A DNA stretch of 52,493 bases from Mesorhizobium waimense (GCF_003601975.1 NZ_QZWZ01000041.1:1-52493), one strand, 5' to 3'. Numbered from the stretch's first letter, positions 8,321 through 16,950 are shown. Notes: generated from the letters alone by a model not told the origin. Numbers and translations are program-made.

Positions 8321-8770
8321 TCACCCGGCGCGGCGCAGCGCTGAAAGGAACAGCAAAAGCAGCGCCAGCGCATTGAGGCAGGCGGCGGCCGCATGCGAAT
8401 ATTCCCACTGCCGCCGCAGCATCTCCCAATTGTCGGGCAGCATGGTCCAGTTGCGCGTTGCCCGGTTGACCGGGAACGTGAACGTCCAGAAGGCGAGCTG
8501 CGTGGCGCCGATGGCGATGAAGGCGAGCGCGGCGAGGCCGAACGCGCCGCCCAAGCGGTAAAGCAGCACCGCAAGTGCTGCGGTCGACAGAAGCGCTCCC
8601 AGCACGACGATGCCGAACAGGCTCCAGCCGTCATAGGCGCGCTGCGCGGCAAGATAGCTCGTGCCGTCGAGCTTAAGCTTGTTGAACATCGCAAAGACAT
8701 GCGCGCCTGCCGGTACGAAGGCGAGCGCCGCGAAGATGAAGCTCACCACTCTCAGACCATAGATCGCCAT
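8321..8770 (-). CDS. DUF1772 family membrane protein
   Basis: A 149-residue integral membrane protein with four predicted hydrophobic helices (about 5-25, 50-72, 76-96, 127-146). The family signature FPVNRATRNWTMLPDNWE lies before the last helix and is followed by MLRRQWEYSHAAAA, typical of DUF1772 (anthrone-oxygenase-like) proteins. The biochemical role of bacterial members is not established. It lies on the same strand as the broken DHFR-like gene but 73 nt upstream of it, so co-transcription is possible. The ATG at 8770 is preceded by AGGAGGATCGG. Confidence 0.8.
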   Translation of the reverse strand: MAIYGLRVVSFIFAALAFVPAGAHVFAMFNKLKLDGTSYLAAQRAYDGWSLFGIVVLGALLSTAALAVLLYRLGGAFGLAALAFIAIGATQLAFWTFTFPVNRATRNWTMLPDNWEMLRRQWEYSHAAAACLNALALLLLFLSALRRAG

Positions 8771-8913
8771 GCCGATCCTCCTGTCCCAGCGAAGCTAGGG
8801 CGGAGGGCAGGGATTGGGAAGCAGGCGAGGGAGTTGGCCGAACCGCCGAAGACGGAAACCGCCCGGTCGCCCCGCCGTTGTCCAGAAGTGTCCAGAAGCC
8901 AAGGAGATGCGTT

Positions 8914-9117
8914 ATGAACAAGTTCGCCAAGGACAACATTCCGCGAGACGATCAGACCATCGACCCGGACAACGTGCTGGACGTCGAGGCGCTGGCGCTG
9001 CGAACCGGCATCACCGGCGATCAGGCGCAGGCGCTGGTCGACCGCATCGGCAATGACCGCGCCGCATTGGAACAGGCGGCACGAGAGCTGAAGCAGCAGG
9101 AAAGTGAAATATCGTGA
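8914..9117 (+). CDS. DUF3606-like small protein
   Basis: A 67-residue acidic cytoplasmic protein. The core DVEALALRTGITGDQAQALVDRIGNDRAALEQAA resembles the helix-turn-helix-like DUF3606 domain found in many rhizobial small proteins. The start at 8914 is chosen because AAGGAG ends 7 nt upstream; an ATG directly abutting that sequence (8907) is less likely. Its stop overlaps the GTG start of the following small gene by 4 nt, so the two are translationally coupled. Function unknown; such proteins are often stress-induced. Confidence 0.7.
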   Translation: MNKFAKDNIPRDDQTIDPDNVLDVEALALRTGITGDQAQALVDRIGNDRAALEQAARELKQQESEIS

Positions 9118-9293
9118 CGGCCAACCGCAAATCCGTACGCAAGCCGAAGACCGAAAGCGGGAAGCGGAAGGCAATGCGCTTGGCCGAGACCACCGATGTC
9201 TCGCCCAAGCAGGCCAGGGACCTGATGCGCGAGCACGGCAAGGACAGCGAAAAGGTCGACAAGGAGGCGAGGAATTTCAAGGCTGAAGGCTGA
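9114..9293 (+). CDS. Small basic hypothetical protein coupled to the DUF3606-like gene
   Basis: A 59-residue lysine/arginine-rich protein beginning with GTG at 9114 inside the stop codon of the preceding gene (GTGA overlap). The first 22 residues are strongly basic (TANRKSVRKPKTESGKRKAM), followed by an amphipathic segment with VSPKQARDLMREHG and an acidic-basic tail. It might bind nucleic acid, but this is inference. The coupling with the upstream gene is the best evidence that it is translated. Confidence 0.6.
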   Translation: MTANRKSVRKPKTESGKRKAMRLAETTDVSPKQARDLMREHGKDSEKVDKEARNFKAEG

Positions 9294-9308
9294 GCCTTCG
9301 ACGCCGGT

Positions 9309-9455
9309 TCAGAAACCGAAGAACTGCTTGCCGACCATATAGCCGAGCGCCGCCACCGCCAGCGGGAACAGCGCCGGCGCCACCTTGCCGAAAGTCGACG
9401 GCCTTGTCTCGTTTGCAGGAGTATTGGGCTTGGCGTTGTTGAGGTTCTTGGTCAT
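9309..9455 (-). CDS. 48-residue single-pass membrane protein
   Basis: A short reading frame with a polar N-terminus (MTKNLNNAKPNTPANETRPS) and one hydrophobic helix near the C-terminus (VAPALFPLAVAALGYMVG), ending KQFFGF. The topology is like many tiny rhizobial inner-membrane proteins. No strong Shine-Dalgarno is visible, and no function can be assigned. It is convergent with the preceding small gene, leaving only 15 nt between the stops. Confidence 0.5.
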   Translation of the reverse strand: MTKNLNNAKPNTPANETRPSTFGKVAPALFPLAVAALGYMVGKQFFGF

Positions 9456-9557
9456 GGTTCGTGGCCTTTGATCTGTCTTATTAGCATTCGCTCATTAATT
9501 TTCTCCAAATGGCGACAGCCCGGGCCTTGCTCCGGGCAGGTAGGCCGGCTCATCGCC

Positions 9558-9998
9558 TCAATTCTCGGGCGAGCGAAACCTCTCGTGGCAGCCGTTGCAG
9601 ATTTTCCGGATCTGTTCGAAAGAAGCCGCGAGCGCGTCCCTGTCGCCAAGAGGCGCGGTCGCGGCGAACTTCTCGGTCGCGTTGTGCAGTGCCTGCATCG
9701 CCTCCTGGAATGCCTCCGGCCTTTCCCAGATTGCCGGCAGGGCTTTGCTGTGGTGATCCGCGCTGCCAGGCGGAAACAGGATTGCGGTTCGGTGGCAATT
9801 GCTGTCGGCGTGCCGAGCCACGGCCGCCGCATCGAACGGCGCATGTCCTCCGAACATGTCTCCGATAGCCTTCAACTCGCGGCTCATGTCCTTCATCGCC
9901 GCCATGCGCTCAGCGACAATACCCGTCGCGCCCTTGTGGGCCAGAGCCGCACCTGCAGCAAGCACGGCTGCCAGCGTCACGGCCGCGAGCTTCAACAA
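9558..9998 (-). CDS. Class II cytochrome c (cytochrome c' / c-556)
   Basis: A 146-residue exported haem protein. The signal peptide covers about residues 1-20 (ending AGAALA), followed by a four-helix-bundle cytochrome c' domain. The single haem-attachment motif CNGCH sits near the C-terminus (IRKICNGCHERFRS), as in all class II cytochromes. An in-frame stop lies directly upstream of a double TTG, so the gene must start at TTG (9998 or the next codon), a rare initiator suggesting low expression. Family members bind NO or act as periplasmic electron carriers; which applies here is not visible. Confidence 0.85.
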   Translation of the reverse strand: MLKLAAVTLAAVLAAGAALAHKGATGIVAERMAAMKDMSRELKAIGDMFGGHAPFDAAAVARHADSNCHRTAILFPPGSADHHSKALPAIWERPEAFQEAMQALHNATEKFAATAPLGDRDALAASFEQIRKICNGCHERFRSPEN

Positions 9999-10052
9999 TC
10001 AGGCTTCCCGTCCACGAGAGTGACCTGCCGCCACTAGGTGGCAGGTTCTGGA

Positions 10053-10583
10053 CTATTTGACCGGTATCATCAGGTGCGCATAGGGCGTGTCGGGGAACAT
10101 GACATAGGGCTGAGACGGGTCTGGTTCATGGGGATACAGGGCCATAATGGCCGGCGCGTTCATGACCATCACGTGGGGACCGTCATGCAGCCAGTCGGCC
10201 CCTTCCGGCGGCTTGGTTGCAAAGGGGTCGGTATTGCTGGCCGCGGCCCCTCCCTTCAGCATATAGGCGAAAGCAACCTTGCCTTCCGGCGGCGCGCTCT
10301 TGGACATGATCGCGTGCATCCACGCCATTCCGTTCTCATCCGTGCACATCGGGTCGTCGACCGGAGTACCGGGGTCGTCGGGAATGCACGTGAAGCCGTT
10401 CGTACCCTTCCGCAACGTCTTCATCTCCCAATTCACCACAGCGGCATTTTTGCCGACAGCCTCCGGTGCCGCGGACACCGCATTCTCGATCAGCTTCTCG
10501 TTGCTCGTATCGGCAGCAGGTGCCGCCGATGCCCAGGCGACGGCGATAACTGCCAGGAAAATAGGGCTGGAATGGATGCGCAT
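10053..10583 (-). CDS. Secreted hypothetical protein
   Basis: A 176-residue protein with a clear signal peptide (about 1-24, MRIHSSPIFLAVIAVAWASA, cleavage near PAAD). The mature part is rich in Ala, Pro, Asp and Met and contains two cysteines (FTCIPDDPG and DPMCTDENG), which could form a disulfide. Blocks such as WMHAIMSKSAPPEGKVAFAY and HDGPHVMVMNAPAIMALYPH look conserved, but I do not recognise a named domain. The start is supported by AGGAGG 5 nt upstream. It follows the cytochrome c' gene upstream on the same strand (54-nt gap), so both periplasmic proteins may be co-expressed. Confidence 0.7.
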   Translation of the reverse strand: MRIHSSPIFLAVIAVAWASAAPAADTSNEKLIENAVSAAPEAVGKNAAVVNWEMKTLRKGTNGFTCIPDDPGTPVDDPMCTDENGMAWMHAIMSKSAPPEGKVAFAYMLKGGAAASNTDPFATKPPEGADWLHDGPHVMVMNAPAIMALYPHEPDPSQPYVMFPDTPYAHLMIPVK

Positions 10584-11166
10584 TGCCTCCTCCTTTACGA
10601 GCGTCTGATTTGCCGGCGCGACGAGCCCAGCTCCCGCTCTTTGGAGTTGGCTGCTGCTCTAGTGTCTAGAATGCTCCGGGGAAAACATTACACCCAATAT
10701 TTCATTAGTGAAATCTAATATGATTGGTTCGAAAGACCGTTCTGCGCATTCGCTCATGCCTTTCGTCTTCGTGATGCCGGACCTGGTTAAGTCTCGAAAG
10801 ACATGCGTCACCCCCGTTTTTCTGCCGGTGCATGAGTGTTGCCGCCGCCTCCGGTGTTAACCAAGGTCGGCCCGTTGGCGGGCATCAGCCCAGGCAACCC
10901 GCCGCAGGCTTTCTTGACTCAGCGGTTAAAAACGGGCAGCAAAGCTGGTCATGGACGGGAATTCAGCCCGGTTCATCGCCTTGGAGGGTGCATTTTCAGC
11001 ATGACCGCCGCCAAATCGGCGACCGGTGGAGGGATTGGTTAACCAACTTTGTCCATCTTTTGAATCAATCGGCAACAGACGCAGGAAGGTGCAGGGGGCA
11101 CCACGCGAACTGTAATCGAGACGGATGCGAGGCCCACAAGCCGGCAAGCCGATTGAGAGTGGTTGT
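10584..11166. promoter_or_regulatory. 583-bp divergent intergenic region with CtrA-like and GANTC sites
   Basis: No gene is visible here. On the left side, an AT-rich 16-bp palindrome ATTTCA-TTAG-TGAAAT (10699-10714) lies upstream of the secreted-protein gene. On the right side are three TTAACC-type half sites (10857-10863, minus strand at about 10924-10930, and 11039-11045). Two GANTC methylation sites (GACTC 10916-10920, GAATC 11062-11066) also occur before the L,D-transpeptidase-like gene. TTAACC and GANTC are the classic CtrA and CcrM/GcrA motifs of alphaproteobacteria; cell-cycle control of a cell-wall gene is inferred. Confidence 0.4.
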
Positions 11167-12816
11167 ATGGCGTTTGTGCGTTTGACAGACCGGGGTGACA
11201 ATCCTGAGCGTGGATTGACTTCGAAGAAGCCCGGCTTGCGCTGGGTCGCGGTTCCCGCCGTCGGCGCGGTGATCGCTCTGTGGTCGGTGGCGACGATGGC
11301 CGGCCTTGATTCCGTCGGCACCTCGCTCACTGCCGCTTCCAACGGGCTGCCGCAAAGCCTGCTTGCGCCCAGAACCATTGCGCTTGCCGACGCGCGCCGG
11401 GCGCTCGCCTGGGCGCCGCAGCTTTCCGCCAATGGGCGGCGGGCTTCGCTGCTCGGCCAGTGCGATGCCGGCTGCCTGCGCGCGGCTTCCAGCTTCGGCC
11501 ACGACGGCAAGATGGCGCGGCTGCAGCCGGCGGCAAAGCCGGACATCATCGCGCCGAAGACACCGAATGCCGTAGCGCTTGCCGCTCTGCCCGGCGACCG
11601 CTTCGACGGCGTGGTGGCGAGGGCAAAACTGTCGCCGCAAAAGCTCGCCGCCGTCTTCGCCCGCGCCCAAAACGGGTCCTTCATGCTGGCAAGCCTGCCG
11701 TCCGATGCCCGCTTCGCCGAGCCGGTTGTTCGCATGCCTGACCAGAACGGCCCTGCATCGGTGCGCTTCGGGCCGCAAGTGGCGGAGATAGAACGCTCGT
11801 CGCGCCTGGCCCTTGCGCTGGCCAATGCTATGCCGGAGGCCGATATGTTGTCGCCGCCGCCGTCCGTTGCGCTGGCACCACCCGACGTGCAGCAGGAACC
11901 GCAACAGGCTGAGGTTCAACTGGCCTCGCTGCCGCCGCAGGACGAGATGCCGGAAATTCCGTTGCCGACCGGCCGGCCGCAGGCGGAGATCGACCAACCG
12001 GCCCAAGCCCCCGAGGCCGAGTCCCCCAAGCCCCAGGCCTCCAGGACAGAGGCACCCAAGACCGAGGCGCCAAAGGCTCAAGCCCCCAAGGCGCAGGCGG
12101 CAAAGACCACCAAGGCCCAGTCGGCCAAGGCCGCGGATATGCCACCGGCCGGGACACCCCGCGCGCCGGCCCTGTCGCCGCGTAGCGCCGAGCACGGGGC
12201 CTTGCCGGGCGTGCAGGTCAGCCAGGGCGTGCAGGGCAGCCAGAGCAAGCAAGCCAGCCAGGGCAAGCCGGCCAAGCCAGCCAAGCGGTCGAAGGCCCAG
12301 GACGGGGAAATGCTGGCCTATGCCAAGCCTGACATGCCCGAGCGCGGCGCAGGTGGGGTCTTCGGCAATTTGTTCACCAGCAGGCCCAGCATGGGCAACG
12401 GCGTTGCCGTCTACGACATCTCGGCCAAGACCGTCTACATGCCGGACGGCTCGCGGCTCGAGGCACATTCGGGGCTGGGCTCGATGGTCGACCAGCCGCG
12501 CTTCGTCCACAAGAAGAATGTCGGCCCGACACCGCCCGACACCTACAATCTGTCGCTGCGTGAATCGCGCTTCCACGGCGTCGAGGCGATTCGCCTGACG
12601 CCCGCCAGTGGCAACAACAAATATGGCCGCGACGGCCTGCTTGCCCACACCTACATGCTGCGCGGCGGCCGCGCCGAATCCAATGGCTGCGTCGTCTTCA
12701 AGGACTATTCCCGCTTCCTCGCCGCCTACAAGAAGGGCAAGATCAAGCGTCTCGTCGTTGTGCCGCGCATGTCCAAGCCCTTGACGCAGGTCGCCCAGGA
12801 AGGCCGCGCGGGCTAG
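11167..12816 (+). CDS. DUF2778 / Tlde1-type L,D-transpeptidase-like envelope protein
   Basis: A 549-residue protein with three parts. An N-terminal anchor helix (about 22-45, VAVPAVGAVIALWSVATMAG) is followed by a long Ala/Pro/Lys/Gln-rich spacer (about 240-385) with irregular P-K-x-Q-A and K-T-E-A-P-K repeats. The C-terminal DUF2778 domain (about 415-540) contains VYDISAKTVYMPDGSRLEAH, a later HTYMLRGG and the catalytic-type SNGCVVF, giving the His/Cys pair of Tlde1-like peptidoglycan L,D-transpeptidases/carboxypeptidases. The extended spacer would let the domain span the periplasm. The family includes type VI effectors, but this copy has its own membrane anchor and no T6SS genes nearby, so a housekeeping wall role is more likely. 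Start ATG at 11167 chosen; ATG at 11125 is possible. Confidence 0.75.
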   Translation: MAFVRLTDRGDNPERGLTSKKPGLRWVAVPAVGAVIALWSVATMAGLDSVGTSLTAASNGLPQSLLAPRTIALADARRALAWAPQLSANGRRASLLGQCDAGCLRAASSFGHDGKMARLQPAAKPDIIAPKTPNAVALAALPGDRFDGVVARAKLSPQKLAAVFARAQNGSFMLASLPSDARFAEPVVRMPDQNGPASVRFGPQVAEIERSSRLALALANAMPEADMLSPPPSVALAPPDVQQEPQQAEVQLASLPPQDEMPEIPLPTGRPQAEIDQPAQAPEAESPKPQASRTEAPKTEAPKAQAPKAQAAKTTKAQSAKAADMPPAGTPRAPALSPRSAEHGALPGVQVSQGVQGSQSKQASQGKPAKPAKRSKAQDGEMLAYAKPDMPERGAGGVFGNLFTSRPSMGNGVAVYDISAKTVYMPDGSRLEAHSGLGSMVDQPRFVHKKNVGPTPPDTYNLSLRESRFHGVEAIRLTPASGNNKYGRDGLLAHTYMLRGGRAESNGCVVFKDYSRFLAAYKKGKIKRLVVVPRMSKPLTQVAQEGRAG

Positions 12817-12823
12817 CTGGACA

Positions 12824-13579
12824 TCATTGCGTCATTTCCGTCAGCGCCCGCTGCAGTGGCGCCGGCGAAATCTGGATCGGGCCCGAGAACGGCAGGTCCA
12901 TATCCAGGATCAGATAGAGTGCCGAGGCGACCAACGCCGCCGACACGATGAAGGTGCAGACGACGGTGGCGTTGCGCGGCGCCCTGAAGCCGAAACTGGC
13001 GAAGATCAGCGTCAGCCAGGCGACGAGCAGCGCGATCAGCGGCGCGGGGATCGCGCCTTCCGACTGTTCGATAAGCACCCAGCGTCGCTCGATTACTTTC
13101 TGCAGCTGCTGGGTCGCATTCTGCAGCAGGGCCGCATGCCTGGCCTCCGGCGGTGTCAGTGCCGCCAGCATATCGCCGACCTGGTTGAGCAGCAGCTCGG
13201 ACAGCCGGTTGGCGACGGCCGGGGTCTGCTGGCTGGGGGAGGTGGCATCGACAACCCGCTGCGCATAGGCGGCAAGCGACTGGCGCGCCGCATCGGTCTC
13301 GGGTCCGTATTGCCTGAGCGAGCGGTCGAGCAGGATCAGTTCCGTTGCGAAGGCGTGGACGTTGTGGTCGATGGATTCGAACGTGTTCTTGGCCGAGTTG
13401 ATCATCAGGCCGAGCACCAGCGAGGACATCACTACGAACAGGTTCGCGGCATGTCGCACCACGGCGCTGGTATCGTCCTGGCGATGGTGGGCCGGGAAGC
13501 GCTCATAAATCATCAGGCTGACCAGCGAAGCTCCCGCCAGACAGACAAAGATCGCCACCCCAATGAGCGCCTCGCGCAT
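12824..13579 (-). CDS. DUF4239 (bestrophin-like) membrane protein
   Basis: A 251-residue inner-membrane protein with two helices at the N-terminus (about 5-25 and 45-65, including FVVMSSLVLGLMINSAK) and two at the C-terminus (about 182-200 and 210-232). A long soluble helical region with ELILLDRSLRQYGPETDAAR lies between them. This pattern and the LVLGLMI...F motif mark DUF4239, described as bestrophin-like. Ion conduction is suggested by the fold name only. ATG at 13579 gives the usual length; an open frame extends upstream to 13780 without hydrophobic or conserved sequence. It converges with the L,D-transpeptidase-like gene with only 7 nt between. Confidence 0.75.
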   Translation of the reverse strand: MREALIGVAIFVCLAGASLVSLMIYERFPAHHRQDDTSAVVRHAANLFVVMSSLVLGLMINSAKNTFESIDHNVHAFATELILLDRSLRQYGPETDAARQSLAAYAQRVVDATSPSQQTPAVANRLSELLLNQVGDMLAALTPPEARHAALLQNATQQLQKVIERRWVLIEQSEGAIPAPLIALLVAWLTLIFASFGFRAPRNATVVCTFIVSAALVASALYLILDMDLPFSGPIQISPAPLQRALTEMTQ

Positions 13580-13866
13580 GGCCGGTATTGTAGACGAGAC
13601 GTGGCAATTGCCAATGGATGCCGGGCGAGCCTGAATCAGCTTGGCAGGACTGGCCGCTATCGCGTTGTTTGAAAAGGAATTTTCGATTTGGGTTGGCAAG
13701 GCCATGCCGCTATGGATTCGCCATCCCAAGGTCTCCGCGACGTCGCTTCGCTCCTGCTTCGATGACGAAAGCTTCGGCAAAACTTCCGCGAAAACGTTTC
13801 CATTCCGCGCCCAGCAGACTATGACTGGGCCGGGCGGGTCGGCTCCGATTTCACCACGAGGATGTC

Positions 13867-14652
13867 ATGACAATACGTGCTGTCGTCTGGGGCGAGAATA
13901 TCCATGAGCGCACCAATGAGGTGGTCGCCTCGATCTATCCCGAAGGCATGCACGCCACCATCGCCAAGGCGTTGAACACGGACACTGGCATTTCCGCCTC
14001 GACTGCGACGCTGGAGCAGCCCGAGCACGGCCTGTCGGCCGCGCGCCTGGCCGAGACCGACGTGCTGGTCTGGTGGGGCCACAAGGATCATGGCGCCGTC
14101 GCCGACGAAGTGGTCGAGCGCGTTGCGCGCCGGGTCTTCGAGGGCATGGGGCTGATCATTCTGCATTCCGGCCATTTCTCAAAAATCTTCAAGCGGCTGA
14201 TGGGCACGCCCTGCACGCTGAAATGGCGCGAGGCCGGCGAGCGGGAGCGGCTCTGGGTCACCAGCCCGAGCCACCCGATCGCCGAGGGCGTCGGCGAATA
14301 TTTCGAGCTCGAGAACGAGGAGATGTATGGCGAGCAGTTCGCCGTGCCGGAGCCGCTGGAGACGGTGTTCATCTCCTGGTTCCAGGGCGGCGAGGTGTTC
14401 CGCTCGGGGCTGACCTACAGGCGCGGCGCCGGCAACATCTTCTATTTCAGGCCGGGCCATGAGACCTATCCGACCTATCACGATGCCACCGTGCAGAAGG
14501 TGCTGCGCAACGCCGTGAAATGGGCGCACAACCCGCAAGGCGCGAAGCCGGCCATCCTCGATGCGCCGAACGTGCCGATCGACAAGGCGCTGGAGCCGAT
14601 CGTCGAGCGCGGAGGCAAGCTGCACGCGGCAGGCGAGGCCGGCTTCCGCTGA
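13867..14652 (+). CDS. ThuA domain protein (trehalose-utilization family)
   Basis: A 261-residue ThuA-like class I glutamine-amidotransferase-fold protein. Typical elements are the N-terminal VVWGENIHER, the ADV-like ETDVLVWWGHKDHGAV strand-loop, GLIILHSGHFSKIFKRLMG, and the C-terminal GNIFYFRPGHETYPTYH. In Sinorhizobium, ThuA with ThuB acts on disaccharides such as trehalose through 3-keto sugars. Here the next gene, 64 nt downstream, is a Gfo/Idh/MocA dehydrogenase, the same pairing. The ATG at 13867 follows GAGGATGTC. Substrate is not determined by sequence. Confidence 0.85.
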   Translation: MTIRAVVWGENIHERTNEVVASIYPEGMHATIAKALNTDTGISASTATLEQPEHGLSAARLAETDVLVWWGHKDHGAVADEVVERVARRVFEGMGLIILHSGHFSKIFKRLMGTPCTLKWREAGERERLWVTSPSHPIAEGVGEYFELENEEMYGEQFAVPEPLETVFISWFQGGEVFRSGLTYRRGAGNIFYFRPGHETYPTYHDATVQKVLRNAVKWAHNPQGAKPAILDAPNVPIDKALEPIVERGGKLHAAGEAGFR

Positions 14653-14716
14653 GCGGTTCTCCCGCCGGCTTACGTCCCTCAATTTTACCCTAGGCAATTC
14701 GCTCGGAGGAGCAAAA

Positions 14717-15775
14717 ATGCGACTTCTGATACTCGGCACCGGCTGGATGGCTCAGGAGCATGCCCGGCAGTTCGGCAAGATAAAGGGCGTCGACATCGTC
14801 GCCGCCGTCGATGTAGACGCGGCCCGCGTCGGCGAATTCGCCGACAGCTTCGGTATCCCCAACCGCTTCGCGTCGCTGGAGGAGGCGCTGAAATGGGGCG
14901 CCTTCGACGCGGTCGCCAATGTCACGCCGGACCGCATCCATCACCCGACCACCATGGCGCTGATCGCCGCCGGCAAGCCGGTGCTGTGCGAAAAGCCGCT
15001 GGCCGAGAGTTTCGGCAAGGCCAATGAGATGGCCGACGCCGCCGCGGCCGCTGGCATCGTCAACATGGTCAACCTCACCTATCGCAATGTCGCAGCACTT
15101 CAGAAGGCTCGCGCCATGGTGCTTGCAGGCGAGATCGGCACAGTCAGGCACGTCGAGGCGTCCTATCTGCAGAGCTGGCTGGTGTCGAAGCATTGGGGCG
15201 ACTGGCGCACCGATCCGAAATGGCTGTGGCGCCTGTCCCGCGACCACGGTTCCAACGGCGTCCTCGGAGATGTCGGCATCCATATCCTCGATTTCGCCAG
15301 CTACGGTGCCGCCCTCGACATCGACCATGTGTTCTGCCGCCTCAGGGCCTTCGACAAGGCGCCCGGCAACCGCATCGGCGAATACAGGCTCGACGCCAAT
15401 GACAGCTTCGCCATGACGCTGGATTTCGCCAACGGCGCCTTCGGCGTCGTGCATGCCAGCCGCTGGGCGACCGGCCACTTCAACGAACTGAGGCTGCGCA
15501 TCTATGGCGACAAGGGCGGCCTTGAAGTGGTGCACAATCTGGAAGGATCCGAGCTCAAGGCTTGCATCGGCGAAAACATCGAGGCCGCCAAATGGCAGGT
15601 GCTCGATCCCGGCACGGTGCCGACCAACTACCAGCGCTTCGTCGACGCGGTGCTGAGCGGCGTCCAGCCCGAGCCGTCCTTCCACCATGCCGCCGAATTG
15701 CAGAAGGTGCTGGATCTGGCGGTGGTGTCGGATGAGAAGCGCGCGGAGCTGAGGGCCCACGCCGATACGCAGTAG
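14717..15775 (+). CDS. Gfo/Idh/MocA-family NAD(P)-dependent sugar dehydrogenase
   Basis: A 352-residue oxidoreductase. The N-terminal Rossmann fold begins LILGTGWMAQEHARQF with the dinucleotide-binding glycines. The catalytic-lysine motif LCEKPLAES lies near residue 95, and the C-terminal domain has GDVGIHILDFASYGA, carrying the conserved Asp and His of the family. The start at 14717 is set by CGGAGGA upstream. It sits directly behind the ThuA gene, as ThuB does, so oxidation of a disaccharide or related sugar at C3 is the likely role; inositol-type substrates are alternatives. Confidence 0.85.
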   Translation: MRLLILGTGWMAQEHARQFGKIKGVDIVAAVDVDAARVGEFADSFGIPNRFASLEEALKWGAFDAVANVTPDRIHHPTTMALIAAGKPVLCEKPLAESFGKANEMADAAAAAGIVNMVNLTYRNVAALQKARAMVLAGEIGTVRHVEASYLQSWLVSKHWGDWRTDPKWLWRLSRDHGSNGVLGDVGIHILDFASYGAALDIDHVFCRLRAFDKAPGNRIGEYRLDANDSFAMTLDFANGAFGVVHASRWATGHFNELRLRIYGDKGGLEVVHNLEGSELKACIGENIEAAKWQVLDPGTVPTNYQRFVDAVLSGVQPEPSFHHAAELQKVLDLAVVSDEKRAELRAHADTQ

Positions 15776-15788
15776 GCTGAAACTGCCG

Positions 15789-15810
15789 ATCTCCCCCGCA
15801 AGGGGGAGAT
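15789..15810. repeat. Intergenic palindrome, copy 1 (CTCCCCC/GGGGGAG hairpin)
   Basis: A perfect 9-bp inverted repeat ATCTCCCCC / GGGGGAGAT with loop GCAA, 13 nt after the dehydrogenase stop. A second, longer version occurs at 31328-31356. It matches the style of the short intergenic palindromes frequent in Mesorhizobium genomes. It could also act as a 3'-end-stabilising or terminating hairpin, though no T-run follows. Confidence 0.75.
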
Positions 15811-15957
15811 TAGCCATCATCGAGGCCGGTCGCCTTTTTCGCAGGAAACCAACAAGAGCGCCATTCCCGGGCGCTGCGCGCAATTCTTTCAATCATTTCT
15901 TGAAATGGCGACCGGCCATTTCATGATTTGAAGGCGCTTGCAAACTGGGAGGCGTCA

Positions 15958-16950
15958 TTGGTCGACTACATCGGACTGCCGAAAGCCGAAGTGCATATCC
16001 ACGTCGAGGGCTGCTTCGAGGCCGACGATGTGATCAGGAATTGCGGGGAAGCCGGCATTCCGCTACGTGCGCCGCGCGACAGGCTCTTCGAGGCGCACGA
16101 TTTGAAGAGCTTCCTCGAGATGCTCGACTGGTTGTGCGGGACGTTCCGGACGCGCGAGCAACTGGCCACCACGGCCTACAAGTTTGCGCAGCGCATGGGC
16201 AGAAGCGGCGTGCGTTATGCCGACGTTATCGTCAACCCGACGCACTGGCCGCATTGGCATGGGAATATCCCCGGTATGATCGACGCTTTCGATGCGGGTT
16301 TCGCGGCCGCCGAGCAGGACGGACACCCGCCGGTCGGCCTTTGCGTCAGCCTGCTTCGCACCCAGTCGGCGGCGGAAGCGATCGAGCTGGTGGAGTTGCT
16401 GAGCGAAATCAGGCATCCGCGCGTCGTTGCGCTGTCGATCGACGGCAACGAGGCGGCTGCCGGCCGCACCGGTCCGCGCTTTGCCGAGGCGTTTCGCCGT
16501 GCCGCGGCAGCGGGCCTGCGACGCACCGTTCACGCGGGCGAGTCGAGCGGCCCGGAAGGCGTCCGCGACGCAATCGAACTGCTCGGCGCCGACCGCATCG
16601 ACCACGGCGTGCGCGCGATCGAGGAACCGGACCTTGTCGACCTGCTGGCGCGGAGGCAGATTCCCCTGGGTATCTGTCCGATCTCCAACGTGGCGCTCGG
16701 CGTGTATCCCTCGCTTGTCGAACATCCGATCGACGCCCTGCGCAAGGCCGGTGTTCCGGTCTCGATCAACACCGATGATCCGACGCTGCTCGACACGACC
16801 CTCGAAGCATCCTATGCCGCCTGCGCCGAGGCCTTCGCCTGGGACAGCGAAACCATCCGGCAGCTTGCCGCGACATCGGTACGCGCAAGCTACGCCGATC
16901 CTGCGGTAAAGGCGCAAATCCTAGCGGATTTGGATGCTTGGCAGACCTGA
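15958..16950 (+). CDS. add: Adenosine deaminase family protein
   Basis: A 330-residue metal-dependent deaminase, close to the length of E. coli Add. It keeps all zinc and catalytic residues: His13 and His15 in EVHIHVEG, His192 and Glu195 in HAGE, His216 in DRIDHG, and Asp273-Asp274 in INTDDP; the CPISN motif is also present. It should hydrolyse adenosine (or a related aminopurine) to inosine and ammonia in the cytoplasm. The start is ambiguous: TTG at 15958 is preferred because GGGAGG lies 5 nt upstream and the domain begins at once. An in-frame TTG at 15928 has no such signal. It seems to be a single-gene unit. Confidence 0.85.
   Translation: MVDYIGLPKAEVHIHVEGCFEADDVIRNCGEAGIPLRAPRDRLFEAHDLKSFLEMLDWLCGTFRTREQLATTAYKFAQRMGRSGVRYADVIVNPTHWPHWHGNIPGMIDAFDAGFAAAEQDGHPPVGLCVSLLRTQSAAEAIELVELLSEIRHPRVVALSIDGNEAAAGRTGPRFAEAFRRAAAAGLRRTVHAGESSGPEGVRDAIELLGADRIDHGVRAIEEPDLVDLLARRQIPLGICPISNVALGVYPSLVEHPIDALRKAGVPVSINTDDPTLLDTTLEASYAACAEAFAWDSETIRQLAATSVRASYADPAVKAQILADLDAWQT

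Noticed and set aside
12001..12300. Repetitive sequence that might look like a CRISPR array
   Set aside because: It is irregular and in frame, coding the Ala/Pro/Lys/Gln spacer of the L,D-transpeptidase-like protein; no fixed repeat-spacer lengths.
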